NCBI GenBank assembly: GCA_947460275.1
Contig: CANHHZ010000008.1
Span: 1 to 20,920 of the forward strand
Length of the DNA stretch: 20,920 bases
Origin: Sphingobacteriaceae bacterium
Lineage (GTDB): Bacteria > Bacteroidota > Bacteroidia > Sphingobacteriales > Sphingobacteriaceae
Direction of reading: 5' to 3'
Shown: in pieces, positions 6,386 through 14,143 of the stretch
Layout: every line of letters begins with the position of its first letter
How positions within the stretch are numbered: the stretch's first letter is position 1
Notes under the pieces: model-generated
What the model was told of the DNA's origin: nothing
Seen by the model: the letters and a program-made list of their open reading frames with translations, nothing else
Databases searched by the model: none
Translations under genes and position numbers: made by a program

Positions 6386-8824
6386 TTATTTTACTTCGTA
6401 AGTATATACTTTTCGTCCTATATTTCCAAATGTATCCATTCCTTCTACTATCACTTTGTAATTTCCAGGCGTACCTGCATTAAAGAAACTAAAAGATGCT
6501 TTTCCATTTTCATTGGTATTGATGTTATTGTTCCAATAAATTGTACTCCGCAAGTCTTGCATTTGCGTGTTTGTTTTTGGATCGTCGTAGTTGGGAGCAT
6601 AAAATTCTTTAATTTTTGAAAAGCCTCTGTTTCTAACACTTATAGTATTTGAGGAAGGAGGATTACTCCCGCCACGGCCATTTTTTGTGGTAATAAAAAC
6701 CACACCCCAATAACCTTCACTGCCATAAACAGAAGTATTGTAGTTTGAGCTTAAAACTTCTATCCCTGCAATATCATCAGGCATTATTGACGAAATATAA
6801 TCGGGTTGATCATCTTGATTGATGTAAACACCGTCTACAATCATTAACATAGGTGGCTGTGTAGTAGATGTAAGAGAAACAGTTCTTGCGGATGATCTTA
6901 CAATTTTCCCGCTTCTTACCATAACTCCTGGTATTTTACTGAAGATAGTAAAAATGCTAGTTTCGTTTTTTAGCTTGTCACTTTTGATGACATAATCTGC
7001 TGCGCCACTTGCATTGGCGGAGTTGGGTACATTTATTAATGCAATAGGCGCTCTTTGTCCAACAATTTTTACAGTATTTAATTGAATACTTTTATCGAGC
7101 ATATTAAATTTGTTTAACTCTGAAAACATATTTTTAGTAGCAGTAATGTATGGCGCTATTTCCGTTTTGTTTCCTATAAAACGTTTTGTTGCAATTTCTG
7201 CAGGAGGGTTAGCGCTAAGTATGATGTTTTTGTTGTCTTTACTTGTTTTAGATTGAAGTATAAATGAAGCTATGTCCGGAATATCTAATCGATCAAAAAC
7301 AAAATTCCCTCTAACGTCAGATATCGTGTCTAACATGAAAGTATATCCTGGCGTATTAGAAAACATGGTTATTTTAGCGTTTGAAATGGGCTTATTGTTT
7401 AAATTTTTAACCTTTCCAGCTATTTCTATGCTCTGTTCTGGTCTAAAATTGATTTCAGGTTCTTTTTGTGTGTAAACATCTTCCCAGTAAAATCTTCTCC
7501 AACCTTGTGTAAGTAAAAGATAGTCTAAATATGATTCTCTGTCTTCATTTACATGATTGAAATAGTAATTGGGTTTTTCTATAAATCCTTTCAAATCAGA
7601 GGTTAATAATAAATTCGATAAAATAGTTACTTCATTATCCTCATCAATTTTAACCTTTGATTCATCTAATACTGCTAAAGAAAAATTTCCATCTATAGGT
7701 GCGCCATTGATATCAGCCACCTGTAGGGTCATTTCATTTTTTTTCTTTGTAAAAGAAGCGCTATTGTTATTCTTAATTGCGATTTTTAAGTCATCGTTAT
7801 GGTTTACGAAAGTTAAACGCTCTGCAATAGGTTTAATATCCGAGTCAAATAGGGTAAATTGAACTATCCCAGTTGGAAAGCTCTTCTTTGGAATGTTAGC
7901 GGTTAATATATTTTTATCTAGTTTGCTGGTAAAGGATGCATAAACAGTTCCGTTAGCTTGACCAATTACATAAACATCCTTGTTGTTTACTCTATCTGGA
8001 GAGGCATTGATTTGGACTCTGATGTTGTCTTCACTGCGATTTACCGATAGTACGTATCCATTTTCTAAGGCCTTTGGAACCTCAAATGATTTTGTCTTTC
8101 CATCAGGTAGAGCTATTACTGCCTTATAACGTTCATTAGGCTGCGGAGTAAAAGCAAACACACCCATGCCAACATGTACGGTATTAAAAACAGCTACTTT
8201 TTCGTTGCTTTTGTTTTCTATATAGCCAGAAATATCAACGCCTAGTCCATCTGAGCTTACAGCCTTTACGCCAACTTTGCTTCTGATCCCATTTATTAGC
8301 TGTCCTCCTTCTGGAAAAAATTGCACATTTAGTTCTAACTTCTTTTCTTTAGCTGCATAAGCCTCACTTATAACTGTGATATCACCAATTGTGATAAACT
8401 TTTCGAAAAAGAAATCTTTATCGTAGTTGCGCATATAATTTGTATATGCTCTAATACGGTAATTTCCAGTTTTTAAAGAATCTATAAGACTTATATTTCC
8501 CCCTGAGACCCCTTTTTCTATGGGTAAGATTAATTTTTTTTTAAGCTCGTTGTCTTCACCAATTAAGTCTACATAGAGTACTTTACTAATTAATGAAGGT
8601 TCGTTTTTTTCGGCTGTTACCACATATGCTTTGAGCCAAATATTTTCCCCAACTACATAAATTGGCTTATCTAAATGGAGATGAATCTTTTCTTGAGGGT
8701 AAGATTCAGTCATTTGTTTAAGTTGTTTTATAAGTTTTTCTAATGGGGTTTCTTCAGCTTTAAAGCTTATAAAAAACAGTGCAATTAGGCAGCTAATTAA
8801 GGCGGTACTTTTTTTCGTATTCAT
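6386..8824 (-). CDS. Macroglobulin-like/TonB-plug surface protein, short paralog
   Basis: An 812-residue exported protein. Residues 1-22 are a Sec signal peptide. An MG2-like macroglobulin region begins at PQEKIHLHLDKPIYVVGE (43-60) and continues through NYRIRAYTNYMRN (121-133); further beta-sandwich repeats follow, including VQFFPEGG (167-174). The family hallmark YLDYLLLTQGWRRFYWED is at 432-449, then a carboxypeptidase-regulatory-like beta domain (about 462-540). A TonB plug-like domain spans about 580-716 (IVDGVYIN at 662-669, SVYGSEGYWGVVFITTKNG at 698-716). The last ~60 residues (STIYWNNN...DTFGNIGRKVYTYEVK) resemble the end of bacterial macroglobulin-like proteins. No 22-strand barrel follows the plug, so it cannot be a conventional TonB-dependent transporter. 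It is 7 bases downstream of its larger paralog. Function unknown; a periplasmic or outer-membrane-associated binding or protease-trap role is conjecture. Confidence 0.82.
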   Translation of the reverse strand: MNTKKSTALISCLIALFFISFKAEETPLEKLIKQLKQMTESYPQEKIHLHLDKPIYVVGENIWLKAYVVTAEKNEPSLISKVLYVDLIGEDNELKKKLILPIEKGVSGGNISLIDSLKTGNYRIRAYTNYMRNYDKDFFFEKFITIGDITVISEAYAAKEKKLELNVQFFPEGGQLINGIRSKVGVKAVSSDGLGVDISGYIENKSNEKVAVFNTVHVGMGVFAFTPQPNERYKAVIALPDGKTKSFEVPKALENGYVLSVNRSEDNIRVQINASPDRVNNKDVYVIGQANGTVYASFTSKLDKNILTANIPKKSFPTGIVQFTLFDSDIKPIAERLTFVNHNDDLKIAIKNNNSASFTKKKNEMTLQVADINGAPIDGNFSLAVLDESKVKIDEDNEVTILSNLLLTSDLKGFIEKPNYYFNHVNEDRESYLDYLLLTQGWRRFYWEDVYTQKEPEINFRPEQSIEIAGKVKNLNNKPISNAKITMFSNTPGYTFMLDTISDVRGNFVFDRLDIPDIASFILQSKTSKDNKNIILSANPPAEIATKRFIGNKTEIAPYITATKNMFSELNKFNMLDKSIQLNTVKIVGQRAPIALINVPNSANASGAADYVIKSDKLKNETSIFTIFSKIPGVMVRSGKIVRSSARTVSLTSTTQPPMLMIVDGVYINQDDQPDYISSIMPDDIAGIEVLSSNYNTSVYGSEGYWGVVFITTKNGRGGSNPPSSNTISVRNRGFSKIKEFYAPNYDDPKTNTQMQDLRSTIYWNNNINTNENGKASFSFFNAGTPGNYKVIVEGMDTFGNIGRKVYTYEVK

Positions 8825-8831
8825 AGGTTTA

Positions 8832-11522
8832 TTATTTTATTTCGTAGGTATACACTCTTCGTCCTAGATTTCCAAAGGTATCAATGCCTTCTATCACCAT
8901 TCTGTACGTTCCTTGCACATCGGTGTTAAAATAGTCGAATTTTCCATTCCCTTCTGTGCCTGAAACTATATTAGGGTTCCAATATACAGTTGTTCTTAAA
9001 TCGGGTTTACTGTCTGGGTTTACCTCGTATTTTGGTGAATAAAAGGACCTACTATTGTAATATCCCTTTGGGGCGTATACAATTATTCCGGGAGCGTATC
9101 TGTTGTATGTATTCACCTCTCCGCCTCGCTTTGTTGTAATAACCAACAAGCCATTTACTCCATTAGAGCCATAAATAGCGGTATTTCCAATGCTTCGCAA
9201 TATCTCAACACTCTCTATATCTTGCACTACAATGTTATCTAAAGAGAAGTCTTCGCCCATATTCATGCCGTCAAGTACAATGGTCATTAGTCCTCCATTT
9301 GTTCTGTTAGAGTAAGCCATTCCATCACGAATAGTTACGCCTAAGGCTCTACCTTGTAAAAATTGCGACAACGAAAAAGCAGTTTCTAGCTCTTTATCCG
9401 TAAATATTTGGTCGGCACGACCAGCGCCATTTAAATTTTGTGAGTTTGGAGCAGGGTTTTTTGTTTCTACAACTTTAACTTCAGAAAGCATGATGGTTTT
9501 TTGGAGGAAGCCTTTGGCCATTTGTTCTTCAAAAAACTTTTCGCTTTGTTGTAAATAGCTTTGTAAGGATGTATTTACGTTGATATTTACGTCGCCAATG
9601 TTTTTGTTGGCTGTAACTTGTTGATTTGGGCTGATATCTAAATCTATGGTTACGTTTTTATTTTTTTTGTCTGTTCGGGCCTGAACAATAAATTTAGTGC
9701 TGTCGCCAAATACGATTTCATCAAAACTAAATTTTCCTTGTATATCGCTAAGTGTATCAATAGCAAAAAAGCCACCAGAGTTTGAAAAAAGCGACACTTT
9801 GCCATAAGCAACAGGTTTTCCGCTCTTACTTATTGATCCTTTGATGCTCATGTATTTTTCTGGTTTAAAACCGATATACATTTCTTTTTGGTCGATAATT
9901 TGATCCCAATTTATTTTTCTCCATCCCTGTGTTAGCAAAAGATTGTCGAGTTCGGCGCTAGTTTTTACGTCGTTTTTTAAAAAATAGTGGTTAGGTTTTT
10001 CTACATATCCTTTTAAATCTGCGGTAAGCAACAGTGAGGTAAAGATATTTGTTTCGTTCTCAATGTCGGGCGTAACCACAGATGTGTTGGTAACTGCCAC
10101 AGAAAAACTGCCTTTGGTGGGTTTGTTATTTTCTTTAGCTAGTAAACTTAAGTCTACTTTACTTCGGGTGGTATAAGTAGTTTTTAGCCCTTCGATGTTG
10201 ACATCAATTTTATCTAAATTGTTAGTTACAAATGCCAATCGTTCGCAAACAGGTAAGTTTTGTGGCGAAAATAAAGTAAAAGTAACAGTGCCCGAAGCAA
10301 ATTTTTCTTTCGGTAAATTAATAGCAATAAGTTGTTTTGTGCTTGGCAGGTTGCTGGAAAGATAAATTTCGCCATTGTGGTGCGCTATTAATTTCAAGTC
10401 ACCTTTATTCAATAAATCAGGGCTAATATAAATTTTCACTCCTATTTTTGTACTATCTGTGTTATTTACAGCTAAAACGTAACCGTTTTTTTCGGTTTTT
10501 GGCAGATTTATTGTTTTTTCGGCTCCATTGGGCAAGGTTACAATTGCTTTGTAACTTTTGTTTGGCAGCGGATTCAAAATGAAGTTCCCCATACCTAAAT
10601 AAGAGGTGGCAAAAGTAAGCACTTCTTGGCCCTCTTCGTCTATAACTCTTCCAGTTATGTTTTGCCCTAAGCCGTTGGCGTTTACGGCTTTTACCCCAAT
10701 TTTATTAGGTAACTCATTTACGAAAGAGCCTCCCTCTGGAAAAAATTGCACATCTATTGCAGCCGAGGTAGAGGTTAAGGGAATGGTTTTTGTTATTTTT
10801 TGTTTGTTGGCTAAAGTAATTGTAGCTGTAATTTTGCCCGACTTATAAATGGTTGGCTGTGTATTTAAAATGCCAATATTAATTTCGCCATTGTTGTTTG
10901 TAGTAGCTTTACCTTTGGAGATAATTCTTCCACTTAACTCTACTTCATAACTCACATCGTTATTATTGTATGGCTGGCCCTTTGGGCTACTAAACTGTAA
11001 CGTAGTATTTACTTTTTCGTTATTTCCTTCTGTGCTAAAAACATTTTTAGTATGTGTAAAGACCTTGTTAGTCCAACTGTCGCCTATTTTAATGGTTTTA
11101 TCAAAAAAGAAATCGGTGCTTTCGTTTCGCATCCATTGCGTATAAGCTCTTATTCTATAATTTCCTTCTGATAAGGAGTCGGTTAATTTGAAATCGCCCC
11201 AGCAAATACCATTTTGTATAGGCAGTTTAAGTTGTTTTTTTACAGTATTTTTTTCATTGACAAGCTCGACATACAAAATAGAACTAATGGATGTTGGTGT
11301 ATTCATCTTCCCGTCAAGCACATAGGCTTTAAACCAAATGTCGTCGCCTATGGCGTAATACGGCTTGTCTAAGTGTACATGAACTTTTTCTTGAGGAAAT
11401 TTCTTGCTAAATTCTTCTAGCTTTTTCAATAAGGCCAAAAAAGGGTCTTCATCAACTCTAAAAGCCGAAAGTCCAAAAAGGCAAAGCACACCAATCATCA
11501 AGATGAATATTTTGTTTTTCAT
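8832..11522 (-). CDS. Macroglobulin-like/TonB-plug surface protein, long paralog
   Basis: An 896-residue paralog of the downstream 812-residue protein. It has a Sec signal peptide (about 1-21), the matching MG2-like opening PQEKVHVHLDKPYYAIGD (43-60) and NYRIRAYTQWMRN (121-133). An extra beta-rich segment of about 91 residues lies between IKIGD (ending at 148) and VQFFPEGG (258), absent from the paralog. Then come the LDNLLLTQGWRKINWD block (525-540), a carboxypeptidase-regulatory-like domain (about 552-630), a TonB plug-like domain (about 676-800; VLDGMNMG at 749-756, AIYGSNGVNGLLVITTKRG at 782-800) and the same C-terminal motif TTVYWNP...GNLGRRVYTYEIK. No barrel is encoded. It starts 41 bases after dcd and is followed in 7 bases by its paralog. 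The plug is closer to SusC-type consensus here than in the paralog. Biological role unknown. Confidence 0.82.
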   Translation of the reverse strand: MKNKIFILMIGVLCLFGLSAFRVDEDPFLALLKKLEEFSKKFPQEKVHVHLDKPYYAIGDDIWFKAYVLDGKMNTPTSISSILYVELVNEKNTVKKQLKLPIQNGICWGDFKLTDSLSEGNYRIRAYTQWMRNESTDFFFDKTIKIGDSWTNKVFTHTKNVFSTEGNNEKVNTTLQFSSPKGQPYNNNDVSYEVELSGRIISKGKATTNNNGEINIGILNTQPTIYKSGKITATITLANKQKITKTIPLTSTSAAIDVQFFPEGGSFVNELPNKIGVKAVNANGLGQNITGRVIDEEGQEVLTFATSYLGMGNFILNPLPNKSYKAIVTLPNGAEKTINLPKTEKNGYVLAVNNTDSTKIGVKIYISPDLLNKGDLKLIAHHNGEIYLSSNLPSTKQLIAINLPKEKFASGTVTFTLFSPQNLPVCERLAFVTNNLDKIDVNIEGLKTTYTTRSKVDLSLLAKENNKPTKGSFSVAVTNTSVVTPDIENETNIFTSLLLTADLKGYVEKPNHYFLKNDVKTSAELDNLLLTQGWRKINWDQIIDQKEMYIGFKPEKYMSIKGSISKSGKPVAYGKVSLFSNSGGFFAIDTLSDIQGKFSFDEIVFGDSTKFIVQARTDKKNKNVTIDLDISPNQQVTANKNIGDVNINVNTSLQSYLQQSEKFFEEQMAKGFLQKTIMLSEVKVVETKNPAPNSQNLNGAGRADQIFTDKELETAFSLSQFLQGRALGVTIRDGMAYSNRTNGGLMTIVLDGMNMGEDFSLDNIVVQDIESVEILRSIGNTAIYGSNGVNGLLVITTKRGGEVNTYNRYAPGIIVYAPKGYYNSRSFYSPKYEVNPDSKPDLRTTVYWNPNIVSGTEGNGKFDYFNTDVQGTYRMVIEGIDTFGNLGRRVYTYEIK

Positions 11523-11563
11523 GGCGAAGTAATTATTTACAAGTTATAAAAAATGTGGGATAC

Positions 11564-12100
11564 CTAAAACTGATTTTTCCACATCATGCTTTCTACAGGT
11601 TTGGTGGTTTTATTGTTGTATTTGGCATTGTTTTTTGCGTTGTACATGTTTGTAATTTCTCCATCAACTGCAAAATAAATTAGTTGGCCAATGGGCATGC
11701 CTGCATACACACGAACTGGTTGTGCGCAAGAAATTTCTAATGTCCAAGTATTGCAAAAACCTACATCACCTTTTCCAGCTGTAGCGTGTATATCTATACC
11801 CAAACGTCCTGTACTGCTTTTTCCTTCTAAAAAAGGTACATGCGCATGGGTTTCGGTATATTCTAAAGTTACACCTAGATATAAAGTGCCTGGCTGCAAC
11901 ACAAATCCATCTTTAGGGATTTCAAAATGTTCAATTTTATTGTGTGCTTTTGCGTCTAAAACGCGGTCTTTGTAAGTAGCCAAATATTTACCCAAATGTA
12001 CATCGTAAGAGTTGGTTCCTAAACAATCTATGTCAAAGGGTTCTATAATAATAGTACCCTTGTTTATTTCTTCTAGGATGTGTTTGTCAGAAAGGATCAT
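11564..12100 (-). CDS. dcd: dCTP deaminase
   Basis: A 178-residue protein of the dCTP deaminase/dUTPase trimer family, cytosolic, converting dCTP to dUTP on the route to dTMP. The start MILSDKHILEEI is typical. Key motifs are the NSYDVHLG block (30-37), EGKSSTGRLGI (92-102) with the Ser/Arg active-site pair, HATAGKGDVGF (105-115) and TLEI (120-123), in which E122 corresponds to the catalytic Glu of E. coli Dcd (E138), and the GMPIGQLIYF strand (134-143). Where E. coli Dcd has TAHR, this protein has TAGK, as in some bifunctional dCTP deaminase/dUTP diphosphatase enzymes, so bifunctionality is possible but not shown. It is divergent from the phosphopantetheinyl transferase gene, 69 bases apart, and sits 41 bases upstream of the surface-protein genes, perhaps co-transcribed. 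Confidence 0.9.
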   Translation of the reverse strand: MILSDKHILEEINKGTIIIEPFDIDCLGTNSYDVHLGKYLATYKDRVLDAKAHNKIEHFEIPKDGFVLQPGTLYLGVTLEYTETHAHVPFLEGKSSTGRLGIDIHATAGKGDVGFCNTWTLEISCAQPVRVYAGMPIGQLIYFAVDGEITNMYNAKNNAKYNNKTTKPVESMMWKNQF

Positions 12101-12111
12101 TTTTGAAGTAT

Positions 12112-12147
12112 TTTGGACTAATTTATGATTAATTTAAGATACTTTTG
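12112..12147 (+). promoter_or_regulatory. Bacteroidota-type promoter for the PPTase-lipB operon
   Basis: A perfect TAnnTTTG -7 element, TACTTTTG, lies at 12140-12147, 22 bases before the ATG at 12170. A TTTG at 12112-12115 could be the -33 element, with a 24-base spacer, slightly longer than the usual range. The transcript would have a short AT-rich leader with an A-rich stretch (AAATAAAAG) before the start codon rather than a Shine-Dalgarno site. Prediction by consensus only. Confidence 0.55.
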
Positions 12148-12169
12148 CATTGATTTTCTAAAATAAAAG

Positions 12170-12811
12170 ATGCCAGTAGTTTTTAGTAAGCAAATTGATG
12201 AAGATACCATACTTGGGGTATGGAAAATAGAGGAAAGCGAGTCGGTGTTGATGTCGGGTTTGCAGTTAAAAGAGCACGAGGTATCATTGATACAATCTTT
12301 AAGTAACTCAAAGCGAACTTTACATTGGTTAAGCACTCGCTTGCTTTTAAGAACGTTATTAAAAACTGAAGATTACATCGATTGTCAAATGGATGAACAT
12401 GGTAAGCCTTATCTGACAAATATTGATGCGCATATTTCATTGAGCCACTCTTATGATTATGCTGCGGTAATTGTGAGTAAAACTAAAAAAGTAGGTGTCG
12501 ATATAGAATTGATTAAGCATAAAATTAAAAGTATTAAACATAAATTTTTGTCGGATATCGAGTTGGCACAAAAGCAAATTGGCGACAATGCCGATGGATT
12601 ATATGTAGCTTGGTGCACGAAAGAAGCAATTTATAAATGGAACGGTAAAAGGGGATTGGAATTTAAAAAGCACATCCACATTAAGCCATTTAAACTCAAA
12701 AATGAAGGCAATTTACAGGCTTATATTGAACTTCCAGAAGGTGCTAAGGAACTAAATGTAAGTTATTTTAAAACTGATGATGGATATATGTTAGGATACG
12801 TAGTAGCATAA
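12170..12811 (+). CDS. 4'-phosphopantetheinyl transferase superfamily protein (Sfp-like)
   Basis: A 213-residue Sfp-type transferase that moves the 4'-phosphopantetheine arm of CoA onto a Ser of carrier proteins such as ACP. Motifs in order: ISLSHSYDYA (89-98), the Mg2+-binding GVDIE (109-113; D111 and E113) and WCTKEAIYK (148-156) with the third acidic residue E152. The N-terminal half is diverged, as usual for this two-lobed fold. Size fits Sfp-like enzymes rather than ~120-residue AcpS. Whether it serves the housekeeping ACP or secondary-metabolite carriers cannot be told. The next gene, lipB, starts 6 bases later and uses octanoyl-ACP, so a shared link through ACP is plausible. A consensus promoter lies directly upstream. 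Confidence 0.88.
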   Translation: MPVVFSKQIDEDTILGVWKIEESESVLMSGLQLKEHEVSLIQSLSNSKRTLHWLSTRLLLRTLLKTEDYIDCQMDEHGKPYLTNIDAHISLSHSYDYAAVIVSKTKKVGVDIELIKHKIKSIKHKFLSDIELAQKQIGDNADGLYVAWCTKEAIYKWNGKRGLEFKKHIHIKPFKLKNEGNLQAYIELPEGAKELNVSYFKTDDGYMLGYVVA

Positions 12812-12817
12812 TTTACA

Positions 12818-13513
12818 ATGAATAAAAAGGTTAAATATATCGATTGGGGATTAACAGATTATCAAGTAGCTTGGGATAAACAAGAGGTGTTGTTTAACGA
12901 AACGGTTGCGATAAAAACAAAAAACCGTACCGAAAATACTCAAATACTTACGCCCAATTATTTGATATTTTGTGAACACCCTCATGTGTATACCTTGGGT
13001 AAAAGTGGAAAACCCGAAAATTTACTGTTAGATGAAAAAGGATTGGTTGAAAAGCAAGCCACCTACCATAAAATAAACAGAGGTGGAGATATTACCTACC
13101 ATGGGCCTGGACAAATTGTAGGTTACCCGATATTGGATCTAGACCACTTTTTTACAGATATCCATCTTTATTTGAGAACATTGGAAGAGGCTGTGATTTT
13201 AACCCTGGCCGATTATGGTATCTCAGCTGGCCGATATCCCGGTTACACAGGAGTTTGGCTAGATGGAGATAATGAAAAGGCTCGTAAAATTTGCGCCATG
13301 GGTGTGCGCTGTAGCCGATGGGTAACTATGCACGGATTTGCTTTTAACGTAAATACAGATTTAACTTATTTCAAAAACATTGTGCCCTGCGGCATAGACG
13401 ATAAAGACGTAACCTCAATGCAAAGAGAACTTGGGGTTATGTTGGATGTGGAAGAAGTAAAAACAAAATTGAAAATGCATATTGCAGCATTATTTGACAT
13501 GGAACTTATTTAA
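12818..13513 (+). CDS. lipB: Lipoyl(octanoyl) transferase
   Basis: A 231-residue octanoyltransferase that transfers octanoyl from octanoyl-ACP to a Lys of lipoyl domains (pyruvate and 2-oxoglutarate dehydrogenases, GcvH), the first step of endogenous lipoate assembly. The signature RGGDITYHGPGQIVGYP is at 88-104. The catalytic pair is visible: K157 in KICAMGVR and C191 in PCGIDDKDVTS, matching Lys135/Cys169 of E. coli LipB. The HGFAFNVNTDL segment (172-182) is also canonical. It has a slightly longer N-terminus than the E. coli protein and no export signal. It follows the phosphopantetheinyl transferase gene by 6 bases and precedes the hydrolase gene by 11, so the three probably form one operon. 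No lipA is in the window. Confidence 0.95.
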   Translation: MNKKVKYIDWGLTDYQVAWDKQEVLFNETVAIKTKNRTENTQILTPNYLIFCEHPHVYTLGKSGKPENLLLDEKGLVEKQATYHKINRGGDITYHGPGQIVGYPILDLDHFFTDIHLYLRTLEEAVILTLADYGISAGRYPGYTGVWLDGDNEKARKICAMGVRCSRWVTMHGFAFNVNTDLTYFKNIVPCGIDDKDVTSMQRELGVMLDVEEVKTKLKMHIAALFDMELI

Positions 13514-13524
13514 TTTAAAAAGTG

Positions 13525-14142
13525 ATGTCCCAACAACCACTTACTTATTTAGCTTTAGGCGATTCGTATACCATTGGCGAAGCAGTAACTGAGCAAGAAT
13601 CTTTCCCTTTTCAGTTGGTGGCTGCCTTAAATGCAAAGGCTATTGCAATGGCTAAACCTAAGATCATCGCCAAAACAGGATGGACAACAGATGAGTTACA
13701 AGCCGCAATTATTGCCGAAGATAACACACAAGTTTATGACTTGGTTACGCTTTTAATTGGTGTAAACAATCAATACAGAGATTATTCGCCAACTGTATAT
13801 CGAAAAGAATTTAGAGAATTATTGCAAACTGCAATAGCATTTGCTGGGGGGAATAAAAACCATGTTTTTGTCGTTTCTATTCCCGATTGGAGTGCAACTC
13901 CTTTTGCGAAACAGAGCGGTAGAAATTTAGACGAAATAAGCAATAACATTGCCACCTTTAACGCTATAAATAAAGAAGAAGCCCTAGCCTTGGCTATCAA
14001 TTATACTGATATTACGCCTGCCTCTAGAGATGCCTTAACTGATAACGATTTATTGGCTAGCGATGGATTGCACCCTTCTGGAATTATGTACAGTCAGTGG
14101 GTAAAAAGCTTATTGCCTTCGGTATTAAAAATTTACCAATAA
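13525..14142 (+). CDS. SGNH/GDSL hydrolase, cytosolic
   Basis: A 205-residue SGNH-fold esterase or lipase-like protein. Block I is LALGDSYTIGE with nucleophile S14 (GDS at 12-14), block II has G52 in KTGWTTDE, block III is IGVNNQYR (78-85) with the oxyanion Asn, and block V is SDGLHPSG (179-186) with catalytic D180 and H183. All four SGNH residues are present, so it should be active; the substrate is unknown. There is no signal peptide, which suggests a cytosolic role, in contrast with many secreted family members. I chose the ATG at 13525 over the GTG immediately before it at 13522, since both give the same protein plus or minus one residue. It is the last gene of the apparent operon with lipB and meets the NamZ gene tail to tail with 1 base between stops. 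Confidence 0.88.
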   Translation: MSQQPLTYLALGDSYTIGEAVTEQESFPFQLVAALNAKAIAMAKPKIIAKTGWTTDELQAAIIAEDNTQVYDLVTLLIGVNNQYRDYSPTVYRKEFRELLQTAIAFAGGNKNHVFVVSIPDWSATPFAKQSGRNLDEISNNIATFNAINKEEALALAINYTDITPASRDALTDNDLLASDGLHPSGIMYSQWVKSLLPSVLKIYQ

Positions 14143-14143
14143 A

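Noticed and set aside
7569..7862. Plus-strand open frame of 97 codons inside the 812-residue surface protein gene
   Set aside because: Antisense shadow of a well-supported gene, low-complexity Ser/Phe-rich translation, no promoter or recognisable motif.
6386..11522. The two plug-containing genes as SusC-type TonB-dependent transporters
   Set aside because: Only plug-like sequence is present near each C-terminus, with about 100 residues or fewer after it; no SusD gene is adjacent.
13522..13524. GTG as the start of the SGNH hydrolase
   Set aside because: The next codon is ATG, the commoner start; the difference is one residue.
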